Assembly (NCBI GenBank): GCA_022822545.1
Contig: JAJEBE010000049.1
Location: 124,001 to 188,000 of the forward strand
Length of the DNA stretch: 64,000 nt
Origin: Anaerolineae bacterium
GTDB taxonomy: Bacteria > Chloroflexota > Anaerolineae > Aggregatilineales > Phototrophicaceae
Reading direction: 5' to 3'
Shown: piece after piece, positions 8,036 to 18,558 of the stretch
How positions within the stretch are numbered: position 1 is the first letter of the stretch
How the letters are laid out: every line of letters starts with the position of its first letter
Translations under genes and position numbers: made by a program
The notes under the pieces: generated by a model
What the model saw: only the letters and a program-made list of their open reading frames with translations
Told to the model about the DNA's origin: nothing
Database searches by the model: none

Positions 8036-9520
8036 TTAGCTATCAGCCCAATTGCGCGATCGCTCGACCGCTTTCTGCCAGCCGGTGTATAAACTCTCGC
8101 GCTCGTCCAGGGACATTGCCGGTTCAAATTCGCGCTCGACCCGCCATTGACCCGCGATTTCCTCCTGCGAACCCCAGTAGCCGGTGGCCAATCCAGCGAG
8201 ATAGGCCGCGCCCAGGGCGGTCGTCTCTGTCACGGCCGGGCGTTGGACGGGCACACCCAGTATATCGGCTTGAAATTGCATCAGGAAGTTGTTCGCCACA
8301 GCGCCGCCATCAACGCGCAGCGTCTCCAGCGGCAAGCCGGAATCGGCCGACATCGCGTCAACGACATCGCGAGTTTGGTAGGCGATGGACTCCAAAGTAG
8401 CGCGGACGATCTGCGCGCGTCCGCTGCCGCGCGTCAGGCCGACGATCGTGCCGCGCGCATACTGATCCCAATACGGCGCGCCCAAGCCGACAAAGGCCGG
8501 CACGACGTAAACGCCGTCTGCGCTTGCGATGCTGCCTGCGATCGCCTCGCTTTCGGCGGCGTCAGCCAGCAGCTTCATTTCATCGCGCAGCCACTGCACC
8601 GCGGCGCCCGCCATGAAAATGCTGCCTTCCAAGGCATATTGCCTGGCCCCGTCGCCGACTTGCCAGGCGATGGTCGTCAGCAGGTTGTTGCGCGAGACCT
8701 GCGGTTCATCGCCGGTGTTCATCAGCATGAAACAGCCGGTGCCATAAGTATTCTTCGCCATACCGGCCTGATAAGCCGCCTGCCCGAAGGTGGCCGCCTG
8801 CTGGTCGCCTGCCATGCCGGCGATAGGTATCGCCGCCCCAAATAGCGTCGCATCGCATTCGCCGTAGACCTGGCTGCAAGGGCGGACCTCCGGCAGTAGC
8901 GCGCGCGGTATATTCAGACGATCGAGTATCGCGTCTGACCAATCGCCCCTGTGAATATCGAAGAGCATCGTACGCGCGGCGTTGCTGACATCGGTGATAT
9001 GCAGCGCGCCGCCGGTCAATTTCCAAACGAGAAAGCTATCGATCGTGCCGAAGGCAAGCTCGCCGGCTTCCGCCCTTTCTCGCGCGCCTGCCACATTATC
9101 CAGCAGCCAGGCGACCTTGGTTCCGGAAAAGTAGGCATCGGTGACCAGGCCGGTCTGCCGCAAGATTACTTGGTCGAAGCCCTCCGCTTTCAGCTCGTCG
9201 CAAAACGCGGATGTTCGCCGATCCTGCCAGACGATGGCATTGTGGATCGGCTCGCCGGTCGCTCTGTCCCATATCACGGTGGTTTCGCGCTGGTTGCTTA
9301 TGCCGATGGCGGCGATGTCGCGTGGATCATCGACGGTGTCTTGCGCCACTTGCAACTGCGATGCCCAAATATCGGATGGGTCATGTTCGACCCAGCCGGG
9401 CTGAGGATATATCTGCCGAAACTCCAGTTGAGAGCTGCGGACGGCGCTGCCTTCTTTATCAAACAAGATGGCGCGTGAGGATGTTGTGCCCTGATCGAGC
9501 GAAAGGATGTAAGATGACAT
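8036..9520 (-). CDS. glpK: Glycerol kinase
   Basis: GlpK phosphorylates glycerol to sn-glycerol 3-phosphate in the cytoplasm, feeding lipid synthesis and glycolysis. The 494-residue length matches the family. The N-terminal nucleotide-binding loop is [13 protein letters not shown]. The FGGY-family signatures are present, including [12 protein letters not shown] and the C-terminal stretch [31 protein letters not shown] is the adenosine-binding region. No glpF or glpD is adjacent; the two ABC permease genes follow on the same strand, so the kinase may be cotranscribed with them. A TACAAT hexamer lies upstream on the coding strand (9560-9565), without a clear -35. Confidence 0.96.
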   Translation of the reverse strand: MSSYILSLDQGTTSSRAILFDKEGSAVRSSQLEFRQIYPQPGWVEHDPSDIWASQLQVAQDTVDDPRDIAAIGISNQRETTVIWDRATGEPIHNAIVWQDRRTSAFCDELKAEGFDQVILRQTGLVTDAYFSGTKVAWLLDNVAGARERAEAGELAFGTIDSFLVWKLTGGALHITDVSNAARTMLFDIHRGDWSDAILDRLNIPRALLPEVRPCSQVYGECDATLFGAAIPIAGMAGDQQAATFGQAAYQAGMAKNTYGTGCFMLMNTGDEPQVSRNNLLTTIAWQVGDGARQYALEGSIFMAGAAVQWLRDEMKLLADAAESEAIAGSIASADGVYVVPAFVGLGAPYWDQYARGTIVGLTRGSGRAQIVRATLESIAYQTRDVVDAMSADSGLPLETLRVDGGAVANNFLMQFQADILGVPVQRPAVTETTALGAAYLAGLATGYWGSQEEIAGQWRVEREFEPAMSLDERESLYTGWQKAVERSRNWADS

Positions 9521-9586
9521 TTGTAGACGAACCCTAGCGTATCAGATAATCATTCGACCATTGTAACGCATCGCGGCCCTATGGTC

Positions 9587-10054
9587 TCATGCTCGACTTT
9601 CTTCTTGCTCCTTGACCAGACGATGCAATAGACCCAGACCGAGCCCGGCCAAGGCGCCGGCTGCCATCCAGGGCGGCAAGCGCTCAAGCACGCCCAAAAG
9701 CATCGCCGGCGGAAAATCGGGAAAAGGATGCGCGTGCCGCAGGTCCTTGAAAAGCATCAGCGCTGCGCTGATGACGCTGGCTGAAGCGCCGATTAACGAG
9801 CCCATGAGCGCTGCGGTTATGATCTGGCGCCTCATGCCGGCGAGTCTTGGTCCCAGTATTGTCATCGTCAGGGCAATGGCAGTGATTAGACCAAAAGCGA
9901 CAGCGCCGGTCGCGTCTTTATCTTCAAGTCCGGACCACACCAGTATGCCAACCCCGTCCAGGATCAAGACAAATCGCCAGAAGCTTTTCGAAGGCCGGCG
10001 CTTAGGCTTCATGCCACGATGCTCTTGTCGCTCGTCATGCCAATGCTGGACCAT
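9587..10054 (-). CDS. Small membrane protein, unknown function
   Basis: This protein of about 155 residues begins with a hydrophilic, His/Arg/Lys-rich N-terminus, followed by four hydrophobic segments. The loop between them contains DLRHAHPFPDFPPAML. I see no recognisable family motif. ATG 10054 is used; TTG 10075 and ATG 10012 are alternatives, and none has a strong Shine-Dalgarno. It lies 33 nt after the alpha/beta hydrolase gene on the same strand and probably belongs to the lon-hydrolase transcription unit. Confidence 0.6.
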   Translation of the reverse strand: MVQHWHDERQEHRGMKPKRRPSKSFWRFVLILDGVGILVWSGLEDKDATGAVAFGLITAIALTMTILGPRLAGMRRQIITAALMGSLIGASASVISAALMLFKDLRHAHPFPDFPPAMLLGVLERLPPWMAAGALAGLGLGLLHRLVKEQEESRA

Positions 10055-10087
10055 CGATATGTCTTTGCGCTCCAATTCCAGGCTGGC

Positions 10088-10849
10088 TCAAACCTCGGAG
10101 GCCCCACGCAAGTGACGCAGCGTCATCTGATAGAATTCCTCCCGCGCCTCGTCATGCACGGCATGGCCGCAGTCAAAGAGCGCCAGTCGTCCCTTCTTGA
10201 CGCGCTTCACGAATCTCTCGCCATATCGCGCCGGATTGAGTTTGTCGTTTCGCCCTAGCATGATGACAAGCGGGCATTCGATTTTCTGCGCCAGGCCCAG
10301 GCTGACATCGCCGCCGGCATCGATCATTTTTGTCATCGCTCGCGCCCACTCGCCGGTAAATCTCGCCGCGTCAGTGAAGCCATGGAGGCGCTTTTCTTCG
10401 TCGCTGATCCAGTCGCCCGGGTACATGCGTTGAAAGACCGACCGCAACTCCGGGCCGAAATTGCCGATTGCGCCGATGGCAATACAAGATGCGATACGCG
10501 CGGCGTATTTGCCCGCCGCGATCAGCGCGACCTCGCCGCCATCGGAGTAGCCGATCAGGTGCGCGCGCTGTATAACGAGAGCATCCATGAAAGCGAGTAG
10601 ATCGTCGCAATCGCGCTGATAGAAGTCATCCGGGAAGTCACGCGGTTTGGGCAGCGATTCGCCATATCCGCGCAACGTCAGGCCGATAACTCGCAGGCCC
10701 TTGCTGTGAAGCCAATCCATCACATTACCCAAGTGCCCGCGCGCCGTGCCCAACATGCCGTGAACGAGAATTACGGGGACTTGATCGCCTTCCGGCAACA
10801 TATCTTCGTAATGAAGCCATGCGCCAGTCGCCAACTCTACAAGCGGCAT
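10088..10849 (-). CDS. Alpha/beta hydrolase
   Basis: This 253-residue cytoplasmic hydrolase has the alpha/beta fold. An oxyanion-hole region LVHGMLGT is followed by the nucleophile elbow G-Y-S-D-G-G (Ser as nucleophile), a late aspartate in MLGRNDKLNP, and the catalytic histidine in DCGHAVHDEAREEF. The substrate is not evident; the family includes esterases, lipases and C-C hydrolases. It starts 39 nt downstream of lon in the same direction, so lon transcription likely reads into it. Confidence 0.88.
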   Translation of the reverse strand: MPLVELATGAWLHYEDMLPEGDQVPVILVHGMLGTARGHLGNVMDWLHSKGLRVIGLTLRGYGESLPKPRDFPDDFYQRDCDDLLAFMDALVIQRAHLIGYSDGGEVALIAAGKYAARIASCIAIGAIGNFGPELRSVFQRMYPGDWISDEEKRLHGFTDAARFTGEWARAMTKMIDAGGDVSLGLAQKIECPLVIMLGRNDKLNPARYGERFVKRVKKGRLALFDCGHAVHDEAREEFYQMTLRHLRGASEV

Positions 10850-10888
10850 CCCAGTCCTCTTCCTGAGTTTCGACCCGTCTGTGACCGG

Positions 10889-13381
10889 CTAATTCGACTC
10901 AACTGCGCTAAGGCCATCGGCTAGCGCGATGTCAAGGACCTCGTCCAGGTGCTCGACAAGCACAAATTTGAGCTCGGCGCGGACATCATCGGGCACATCA
11001 TCGATATCGTTTTCATTCTTGCGCGGCAGGATCACCGTATCCGCGCCCAAGCGATGCGCCGCGAGCACCTTGTCTTTGATCCCGCCAACCGCCAATACCT
11101 GGCCGCTCAGCGTCAATTCGCCGGTCATGGCGATATTGCTCTTTGCCGTTCTGCCTGTCAACAGAGAAGCCAGGGCGGTCGCCATGGTGACGCCGGCGCT
11201 CGGCCCGTCTTTCGGCACAGCTCCCGAGGGCACATGCAGGTGGATATCGTATTCGTCATAGAAGGAAGGATCGACTCCCAACTGCTCCGCCCGCGAGCGC
11301 GCGAAGCTGAACGCGATCTTCGCGCTTTCCTGCATGACATCGCCCAGTTGACCGGTGTACTCGAAGCCCTTGCCGCCTCTCATCTTGGTGGCTTCGATGA
11401 AGAGCGCGTCGCCGCCGACCGGCGTCCAAGCCAGCCCGGTTGCGACGCCGGGGATCTCGGTGCGTTCTTTTAATTCGCTTCGGTATCCATAGCGCGGCTT
11501 GCCCAGCAAGTCCTTGATCTCATCAACGCTCACGCTCACGCTGTCTGCCTGGCCCTCGGCGATGCGCGTCACGACCTTGCGCGCCGCCTTGCCGATCTCC
11601 CGCTCCAGATTCCGGACGCCCGCCTCGCGCGTGTAGTCCCGGATGATCAGCAGCAGGGCCTCATCGCTGAAGTCCAATTCATCTGTATGCAAGCCGTTTT
11701 CCCGCCGTTGCCGCGGCACGAGATACTGCGCCGCGATAGCTCGTTTTTCCATTTCGGTATAACCGCTAAGTTGAATGATCTCCATGCGGTCGCGCAAGGG
11801 GCCGGGAATGGTATCGAGCGAATTGGCGGTGGTGATGAACATCACATCGCTGAGGTCAAAGGCCACATCCAGATAATGATCGCGGAACTCGGCATTCTGT
11901 TCCGGGTCGAGCACTTCCAGCAGCGCTGAGCCCGGATCGCCGCGGAAGTCGCGCCCGAGTTTGTCGATTTCATCCAGCATAATCAGCGGATTGCGCGATT
12001 TGGCGCGGCGAATGGCTTGAATTATTCGGCCCGGCATCGCGCCAATATAAGTCCGGCGGAAGCCGCGAATTTCGGCTTCATCGCGGATCCCGCCCAGACT
12101 CATTCGGATGAACTCACGCCCCATCGCCCGCGCGATGGAGGCGCCGAGCGATGTCTTGCCCACGCCGGGCGGGCCGACAAAGAGCAGAATCGCCCCAGCG
12201 CGATCCCGCCGAACCGGGTCAAACCGATCGCCATCGGCGAAGTCGGCGGAACGTTCGGCGCGCAACTTCCGCACCGCCAGAAATTCGAGAATCCGCTCCT
12301 TGACATCTTTCAAACCATAATGATCCTCATCGAGGATGTCCCGCGCGTGCGCGATGTCCAGCTTGTCTTCGGTGCGCTTGTCCCATGGCAAGCTGCAAAT
12401 CCAATCAAGATAAGTGCGGATGACGCCGTATTCGGCCGCCGCCACCGAAAGCTTCGATAGGCGGTTCAATTCGCGCTCCGCCTCTCGCCGCGCCTCCTCG
12501 GGCATATTGGCTGCTTCTATCAACTCGCGGAATTTCTCGATTTCGTGCTGGTCTTCGTCTTCTTCCAGCTCCCGTTGAATGGCCTTCATCTGTTCGCGCA
12601 GGAAGTAATCCCGCTGGGTCTTCTCCATCTCTTGCTGCGCGTCTTCTTGAATCTTGCGCCCCAGCGACATAACGTCATATTCTTTGCTGAGCAGCTTTAG
12701 CAGGTGGCGAATCTTGTCGCCGACGCTGTCCATCTCCAACAAAAGCTGCGCCTCTTCAAGCTCGATGCGGACGTAAGTCGCGATGGAATATACGAGTTGC
12801 AGCGGATCCTCGACATTCAAGGCGTTGCTGACCAACTCTTGCGGAATGCTGGGCACCAACTCGGCGAGCGCACTGAAGCGATCAACCGCGCTGCGGACCA
12901 TCGCTTCCATTTCAATGTCATCGGCAAAGACAACTTCGTCTTCCGGTATCCGCGTAACACGCGCCTTGAGATAGGGCGCGGTCTCGACGAATTCGTCAAT
13001 CTTGATGCGTTGAAGACCCTGTATCAGCAGGCGCACGGTGCCATCGGCCGCGCGGAAGAGCCGATGAATCGTCGCGAGCGTCCCCACCATTTGAACTTGA
13101 TCCGGTCCGGGAGTTCCCAAGCTCGGGTCCTTGGACGCCACCAAGCCTACAAGCCGATCGCCAGCCACGACATTGTCGACCAACTGTATGCTGCGCTCTT
13201 GGCCAACCGTGAGCGGAATCGCGGTCTGCGGATACACAACCAGACCGCGCAATGGCAGAATCGGCAATTCTTCCGGCAGGTCAATTGCCGTGCCTTCGTC
13301 ATCCAACTCTTCGCTGAGCGCGACCTTGATCTTCGTCGGCGGCTCAGCCAACTCGTCGAACAGCACTTCCCAATAGGTCAT
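10889..13381 (-). CDS. lon: ATP-dependent protease La
   Basis: Lon is the homohexameric AAA+ serine protease for damaged and regulatory proteins. In the 830 residues: an N-terminal LON substrate-binding domain (~35-240), a coiled coil (~240-300), AAA+ with Walker A GPPGVGKT at 403-410 and Walker B LIMLDEID near 458, and the protease domain with catalytic Ser728 in KDGPSAG and the Lys in GGIKDK (769-771). Compared with the usual Lon sequence there are about 19 extra residues just before Walker A ([17 protein letters not shown]). The start ATG at 13381 gives an N-terminus about 35 residues longer than the LON domain needs; no better start is apparent. Confidence 0.97.
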   Translation of the reverse strand: MTYWEVLFDELAEPPTKIKVALSEELDDEGTAIDLPEELPILPLRGLVVYPQTAIPLTVGQERSIQLVDNVVAGDRLVGLVASKDPSLGTPGPDQVQMVGTLATIHRLFRAADGTVRLLIQGLQRIKIDEFVETAPYLKARVTRIPEDEVVFADDIEMEAMVRSAVDRFSALAELVPSIPQELVSNALNVEDPLQLVYSIATYVRIELEEAQLLLEMDSVGDKIRHLLKLLSKEYDVMSLGRKIQEDAQQEMEKTQRDYFLREQMKAIQRELEEDEDQHEIEKFRELIEAANMPEEARREAERELNRLSKLSVAAAEYGVIRTYLDWICSLPWDKRTEDKLDIAHARDILDEDHYGLKDVKERILEFLAVRKLRAERSADFADGDRFDPVRRDRAGAILLFVGPPGVGKTSLGASIARAMGREFIRMSLGGIRDEAEIRGFRRTYIGAMPGRIIQAIRRAKSRNPLIMLDEIDKLGRDFRGDPGSALLEVLDPEQNAEFRDHYLDVAFDLSDVMFITTANSLDTIPGPLRDRMEIIQLSGYTEMEKRAIAAQYLVPRQRRENGLHTDELDFSDEALLLIIRDYTREAGVRNLEREIGKAARKVVTRIAEGQADSVSVSVDEIKDLLGKPRYGYRSELKERTEIPGVATGLAWTPVGGDALFIEATKMRGGKGFEYTGQLGDVMQESAKIAFSFARSRAEQLGVDPSFYDEYDIHLHVPSGAVPKDGPSAGVTMATALASLLTGRTAKSNIAMTGELTLSGQVLAVGGIKDKVLAAHRLGADTVILPRKNENDIDDVPDDVRAELKFVLVEHLDEVLDIALADGLSAVESN

Positions 13382-13529
13382 CGGATCGGTTCCTTGTTTG
13401 CCATACCCTTACTCTACATATAGACGCGCAAAATTGGTATCAGAGTTCGTCTCATGCCCGATTTTTGATACGTTTCTAAGACTTCGCGCTCCGATGCCCC
13501 GCGGCAAGCCAGGTCCAGCGGCGAGCGAT

Positions 13530-13573
13530 TTGCCCGTTTCGCCAGCCTGAATACAATGGAACTACATTGTATT
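13530..13573 (+). promoter_or_regulatory. Promoter overlapped by a perfect 9-bp inverted repeat (putative operator)
   Basis: TTGCCC (13530-13535), a 16-bp spacer and TACAAT (13552-13557) form a plausible promoter for the transpeptidase-like gene. The -10 lies inside a perfect palindrome, AATACAATG-GAACTA-CATTGTATT (13550-13573), ending 25 nt before the ATG at 13599. A symmetrical 24-bp site covering the -10 is the normal geometry of a repressor operator. The same site carries TACAAT on the minus strand too, pointing toward lon. Confidence 0.55.
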
Positions 13574-13598
13574 GCCGGTTGGCTGGGAAGACTTTGCC

Positions 13599-15350
13599 AT
13601 GACAGAGAGTATTGGCAGACCGCGTAAACGAAAAACGAAACGAGCGCGCGAGCGTAACCTGGCGAGGCAGCAACGGCGACTCGCGATGATGGAAGGCAAA
13701 TTGGCCAGCGGCGGCGACCATGCCTTCTTTCGCAAGCGCTTTCCTTCCTATGATGATACAAAAATCGCGCACCGCGCCTTGGCCTGGCTTTTCTCGAGCC
13801 GTTCGCCAGTCGCCAAGTTGACGACTGTGGTCACCGCGTCGGTGCTGATATTCTTCATCGGCAGCTATGTGCTTTCGGATCGCATATTCCCCAATATTTA
13901 CGCCATGGGCTTGCCGGTGGGGGAATTGGCGCCGGCCGCGGCGGAGGCCCAGATACTGGACTTTTGGAATGCCGATCTCTCCATAGATATCAGGGTCGAT
14001 GGCGCGAGTATCGACCTGGTTAGCCCGGACGAGCTCGGTCTGTCAGTGGATGCCGCTGCGATGGCTGCTGGCGCCAAGGCCGCCGGCTTGGCCGGTCTGC
14101 CTTTTGGTTACAATATCGCGCCGGTGGTTACGGTATCTCATAGCCGCGCTCAGACATTGCTGCTCGACTTAACCGAATCCATCTATGTGCAGCAATATGA
14201 AGCCGGCTACAAGTGGTCGGGCGGCCGATTGACAACAGTGCCCGGGCGCCGCGGCCGTCATCTGGACATCAAGGCCAGCCTGGATCGCTTGAAAGCCAAC
14301 GCGCCTGCCGTAGTCTCAGAAGGCCGCTTCGAGCTTCAGACGATTCCGCTTAACCCAACAGTGGCGGATAGCTCGCCCTTCCTTGATGAGGCTCTGGTCT
14401 TCCTCGGCAACGGAATCCGCTTGCAAGCCTACGACCCCTTCAAGAATGACATGAAAACGTACGCCATTGACCAGCAATTGGCTGCCGAATGGTTAATTGC
14501 CGGCGTCAATGGCTTGTCCGTCAGGGCGGAAACTTTTGGCGAGTTCATCGCGGCTGAAAATGAAAAACTGGTGCGTGGCGGACGTTACATTGATAAGCTG
14601 CTTGCCACCGAAAAACTGCAAGAGGCGCTGCTCCGTGGCGAGCCTGATGTTACCTTGCGACTAAACTATCTGCCCGATGAGTATGAGATCATTCGCAAGG
14701 ACACCGGCTACCGCATTGGCCGCAAGCGCGGTATTCCCTACGAGCTTATCCGCGATGCGAACCCCACGGTAAATTGGAGCAGCCTGATTGTTGGCCAGAC
14801 TGTGCAGATTCCGTCCCGCGATGTCATGATCCCGGAAGATCCGGTGCCGCACAAGCGAATCATCGTCGACCTTGAAGCGCAGTGGCTTGTCGGCTTCGAA
14901 AACGGGGAGCTCGTATTCGATTGGGGCATTTCTTCCGGGCGCGAAGAAGCGCCGACATATCCCGGCATTTTCCAAATCCTGACACACAATGAGAAGGCCT
15001 TTGGCGGGAGTTTCGCACTTTGCAACGAAACGGGAACCAACTGCAATCAATGGGAAATGGCCTGGTTCATGGGGATCTATGAAGTCGTGCCCGGCTTGAT
15101 GAATGGCTTCCACGGCGCGGTACTCTTGCCCAACGGCAATTACCTTGGCGGCGGCGGCGTTTATGAACCATCGACTTTTGGTTGCATCATGTCGGTGGAT
15201 CAATGGGCGCGTGAGCTATATGAATGGGCGGAAACAGGCACGATGGTCGAAATTATCTCTGACGAATTCGCGCCGGAAAGTGATCTGGCTCGCTATGCGC
15301 AAGAGTATATAGCGACAATCGATACGAACTTCCGGCCGATCTCGGCTTGA
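13599..15350 (+). CDS. Membrane-anchored L,D-transpeptidase-like (YkuD) protein with LysM and VanW-type N-terminal domain
   Basis: This is a 583-residue cell-wall protein. A very basic cytoplasmic head (to ~50) precedes one membrane helix (~75-92). Next comes a region resembling the PG_binding_4 module of VanW/YoaR-type proteins (~100-280), then a LysM-like repeat (DEYEIIRKDTGYRIGRKRGI...VGQTVQIPS, ~360-410), and a YkuD catalytic domain at the C-terminus. YkuD enzymes make 3-3 or Lpp-type crosslinks through the Cys of [ST]HGC[IV]R. Here the motif reads S-T-F-G-C-I-M: Cys529 and the upstream His505 are kept, but the His and Arg of the motif are Phe and Met. ATG 13599, after GGGAAG, is preferred over TTG 13572. 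Confidence 0.85.
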   Translation: MTESIGRPRKRKTKRARERNLARQQRRLAMMEGKLASGGDHAFFRKRFPSYDDTKIAHRALAWLFSSRSPVAKLTTVVTASVLIFFIGSYVLSDRIFPNIYAMGLPVGELAPAAAEAQILDFWNADLSIDIRVDGASIDLVSPDELGLSVDAAAMAAGAKAAGLAGLPFGYNIAPVVTVSHSRAQTLLLDLTESIYVQQYEAGYKWSGGRLTTVPGRRGRHLDIKASLDRLKANAPAVVSEGRFELQTIPLNPTVADSSPFLDEALVFLGNGIRLQAYDPFKNDMKTYAIDQQLAAEWLIAGVNGLSVRAETFGEFIAAENEKLVRGGRYIDKLLATEKLQEALLRGEPDVTLRLNYLPDEYEIIRKDTGYRIGRKRGIPYELIRDANPTVNWSSLIVGQTVQIPSRDVMIPEDPVPHKRIIVDLEAQWLVGFENGELVFDWGISSGREEAPTYPGIFQILTHNEKAFGGSFALCNETGTNCNQWEMAWFMGIYEVVPGLMNGFHGAVLLPNGNYLGGGGVYEPSTFGCIMSVDQWARELYEWAETGTMVEIISDEFAPESDLARYAQEYIATIDTNFRPISA

Positions 15351-15551
15351 ATCAGGCCCCTTCTAGTTTGAACGAGCCCTCAGGCTTGCCTGCGCTTTGA
15401 ATGAGCGCTGAGGCTGCCGCTGGTACACTGGTCCGCGCGATTTCGCTTCTGCTTCATCTCTCCTCCAAATGCTCGCGAAAGTGGGCATTCTGTTTTGCTC
15501 AGCCGCAAGTAAAATCGGTAACTGTTTACAAACTAGGTCGGGGCAAGCAGT

Positions 15552-17429
15552 ATGAGCAAACCTTATGGCGCCTGGAGTAGTCCAATCAACGGCCTGTCTA
15601 TTGCCAGCGGAGTAAACTTGCGCGATGTCCAGTGGAATGGCAGCGGCGATACGCTGGTCTGGTGGGAGAGCCGCGGCAAGACAGGTGTGCTCGTGGCGCA
15701 GACCGGGGCCCAAGCTCCGCGCGACCTAACGGACCGGCGGTGGAACGTGTCGGGGCGCGTTGGTTACGGGGGCGGGGCCTTCACGCTTCGCGGCGGCAAA
15801 GCCTACTTTGCGGCCAATGGAAGGCTGTACCGACAGTCCCTCGCTGGCGGCGATCCGCAGGCGATCACGCCGGCTTTCGGCAGCTACGCCTCGCCAGCGG
15901 TATCTCCCGATGGGCAGTGGGTCGCATTCGTTCACAGCTACGAACATGTCGACGGGATTGCGCTGGTTGACGCCGATGGACAATCTTTTCCGCGCAAGCT
16001 CGCCTATGGCGCCGACTTTGTTATGCAGCCCACTTGGCATCCGGCGGGCAACTACATCGCCTTCATCGCCTGGAATCATCCGCAGATGCCTTGGAACGGC
16101 AGCGAGTTGCGCTTGCTCGAGCTCGCCAGCGACGGCTCGCGCTTGCCCGTCCCCGGCGATATCGTGACGATCGCTGGCGACCGCGAGACCGCCGTTTTTC
16201 AACCGGAATTCTCGCCGGACGGCCGCTATCTCTCATACGTTAGCGATGCCAGTGGCTGGGGCCAACTTTACATCTATGACCTGGAAAAGGCGGAACACGG
16301 CCAGTTGACGAAGAACGAAGCGGAGCACGGCGTACCGGCCTGGGCGCAAGGCTTGCGCGCCTATGGCTGGAGCAGCGACAGCCGCTCAATCATCTATCTC
16401 GAAAACGCGGGCGGTTTTGTGACGCTCAAGCGCCACTGCCTGGACAGCGCCAAAAACGAGCCGGTCCCGGGCTTGGAGGCCTATACGCATCTCGAGCAGA
16501 TCTCCGTCTCGCCTGATAGCGATGCTGTCGCGGTCATCGCATCGTCTTCCTTGATTCCGCCCCGAGTGCTGTCATTGGCGGATGATGGCGAAGTCTTCAT
16601 TCACCGGCGCCGCGCCGCGGAGAACTTGGGTGACAATCAACTGTCGGCTGCCGAAGCGATAAGCTGGCAATGCGCTGATGGCGGCGTCGCTCACGGACTG
16701 TTTTATCCGCCGGTCTTGCAGGACGATATGCCGGTGGGCAAGCCGCCATTGATCGTCAATGTGCATGGCGGCCCCACTTCGCAGCGCTTTGCCGCTTTCG
16801 CCAGCGAAGTGCAATTCTTTACCACGCGCGGCTACGCAGTGCTGCAAGTCAATCACCGCGGGAGCACCGGTTATGGCAAAGCCTACATGGAAATGCACCG
16901 CGGCAATTGGGGTGTTTACGATGTGACAGACTCCATTGATGGTGTGAAATACCTGGCCGGCGCGGATCTGGTTGATGCCGGCAAAGCCGTGATTATGGGC
17001 GGCAGCGCCGGCGGATTCACCGTCCTGCAATCCCTTGTCGAGCATCCCGGTTTCTATCGCGCTGGCATCTGCTCTTATGGCGTTTCCAATCAATTCGGCT
17101 TGCTCATGGACACGCATAAATTTGAAGAGCGCTACACCTATTGGCTTCTGGGCGAATTGCCGGAAGCGGCCGAGCTCTATCGCGCTCGCTCGCCGGTTTT
17201 TCACGCGGACAAGATCGTCGATCCTGTCATCGTCTTTCAGGGCACAGACGATGTGGTCGTGCCGCAAGATCAATCCGACAGCATCGTGGCTTCCTTGAAA
17301 CGCCGCGGCGTGCCCCACGAATACCATCTCTTTGAAGGCGAGGGGCATGGCTGGCGCAAAGCGGAAACGATTGAGACCTACTACGACAGAATCGACCGTT
17401 TCCTGCTTCAGCACGTCATCTATGCTTGA
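15552..17429 (+). CDS. S9 family prolyl oligopeptidase / acylaminoacyl peptidase
   Basis: This 625-residue peptidase has an N-terminal beta-propeller with WD40/PD40-type repeats (for example YASPAVSPDGQWVAFV and FQPEFSPDGRYLSYVSD) and a C-terminal alpha/beta-hydrolase domain. The catalytic triad is visible: Ser in GGSAGGFTVLQSL, Asp in FQGTDDVVVP and His in EGEGHGWRK, with the oxyanion-region sequence VNVHGGPTSQ. There is no signal peptide, so it is cytoplasmic and probably degrades short peptides or acyl-peptides. It stands alone, with about 200 nt of upstream sequence. Confidence 0.93.
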   Translation: MSKPYGAWSSPINGLSIASGVNLRDVQWNGSGDTLVWWESRGKTGVLVAQTGAQAPRDLTDRRWNVSGRVGYGGGAFTLRGGKAYFAANGRLYRQSLAGGDPQAITPAFGSYASPAVSPDGQWVAFVHSYEHVDGIALVDADGQSFPRKLAYGADFVMQPTWHPAGNYIAFIAWNHPQMPWNGSELRLLELASDGSRLPVPGDIVTIAGDRETAVFQPEFSPDGRYLSYVSDASGWGQLYIYDLEKAEHGQLTKNEAEHGVPAWAQGLRAYGWSSDSRSIIYLENAGGFVTLKRHCLDSAKNEPVPGLEAYTHLEQISVSPDSDAVAVIASSSLIPPRVLSLADDGEVFIHRRRAAENLGDNQLSAAEAISWQCADGGVAHGLFYPPVLQDDMPVGKPPLIVNVHGGPTSQRFAAFASEVQFFTTRGYAVLQVNHRGSTGYGKAYMEMHRGNWGVYDVTDSIDGVKYLAGADLVDAGKAVIMGGSAGGFTVLQSLVEHPGFYRAGICSYGVSNQFGLLMDTHKFEERYTYWLLGELPEAAELYRARSPVFHADKIVDPVIVFQGTDDVVVPQDQSDSIVASLKRRGVPHEYHLFEGEGHGWRKAETIETYYDRIDRFLLQHVIYA

Positions 17430-17509
17430 TCGCGTGATACAGACAACGCCCGTAAGCGGGATGGCGCGGATATCGCCTCGCCGCTCTTGAATCCAGAGAC
17501 CTAGAGCCG

Positions 17510-18490
17510 GTGCTTCCTCAAATCATTTTGCTCATCGTGGGACTGGTCGCGCTTTTCTATGGCGGCAATTGGCTGGTGCGCGGCGCGTCCAATCTGGCCC
17601 TGTCTTTCGGCGTCTCCGTGCTGATCATCGCTCTGACCTTTGTCGCCCTCGGCACCTCCATGCCGGAGCTGCTTGTGAGCGCCCAGGCGGCCCTCAGCGG
17701 CAAGAGCGATCTCGCGATCGGCAATGTCATCGGCTCCAACATCGCGAACATCGGGCTCATCCTGGGCGCGACCGGGTTGATGACGCCGCTGCGCGTCAAG
17801 GCGGTTCTCCTGCGCCGGGAGATACCGCTCATGATATTGATTTCGGTGTCTGCCTATGCGCTGACGCTTGATGGGCAAATCGGACGAGCGGACGGCTTGA
17901 TACTCCTTACCGCCTTTGTCGGCTTCAATGCGGCATTCTACATTCTCGCCAGGCGGGAAAGAGATACGCGTGAACGTCTGCTCTCCGATCTTGATGAGGC
18001 GGAAGCAGGTCTAAGCCGGGGCCGGGAATTAGCCTACTTGGCCGCCGGGATTGTCGCGCTTGTCATCGGCTCGCGCCTGATGATCGAAAGCGCCGTGCTG
18101 CTTGCTCGCGCCATCGGCATCAGCGAGCTGATTATCGCGATAACCTTGGTCGCCTTCGGCACCTCCCTGCCCGAATTGGCCGCCTCTATATCGGCTGCTT
18201 GGCACAAAGAAACCGATCTCGCGATCGGTAATGTGGTTGGCTCGAACATCGCCAATCTCTTGCTCGTCCTGGGCGCAACCGCCCTTTTGCAGCCCATACC
18301 GGTCGCTCGGGCCGAAGTGCAGTTTGAATTCCTCGTCATGATTGCCTTTGCGGTTTTGCTGATTCCATTCATGTGGAAGCAGCGCTTGGGTCGAAAGCGC
18401 TCGGCGCTGTTTCTCGCCGCATACTGCGCCTTCATCGCTTATAGCATTTTCAACGGAAGCCCGTCCCCGGCGGTTGATCTGCTACAATGA
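17510..18490 (+). CDS. Calcium/sodium (or cation) antiporter, CaCA family
   Basis: This 326-residue membrane antiporter has the internal duplication typical of CaCA exchangers. The two alpha repeats are LTFVALGTSMPELLVSAQAA with GNVIGSNIANIGLILG, and LVAFGTSLPELAASISAA with GNVVGSNIANLLLVLG. Each contains the ion-coordinating G-T-S-x-P-E motif. About ten helices are separated by a charged cytoplasmic loop (RRERDTRERLLSDLDEAEAG). It resembles the YrbG group. The gene starts with GTG at 17510; no ATG is available upstream. Confidence 0.93.
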   Translation: MLPQIILLIVGLVALFYGGNWLVRGASNLALSFGVSVLIIALTFVALGTSMPELLVSAQAALSGKSDLAIGNVIGSNIANIGLILGATGLMTPLRVKAVLLRREIPLMILISVSAYALTLDGQIGRADGLILLTAFVGFNAAFYILARRERDTRERLLSDLDEAEAGLSRGRELAYLAAGIVALVIGSRLMIESAVLLARAIGISELIIAITLVAFGTSLPELAASISAAWHKETDLAIGNVVGSNIANLLLVLGATALLQPIPVARAEVQFEFLVMIAFAVLLIPFMWKQRLGRKRSALFLAAYCAFIAYSIFNGSPSPAVDLLQ

Positions 18491-18558
18491 CATTGCTGGA
18501 CCGACCGCTTTGATCGGCGCTGACGAGCGCGCGCCAAAGTTTTCGAAAGACTGGATCT

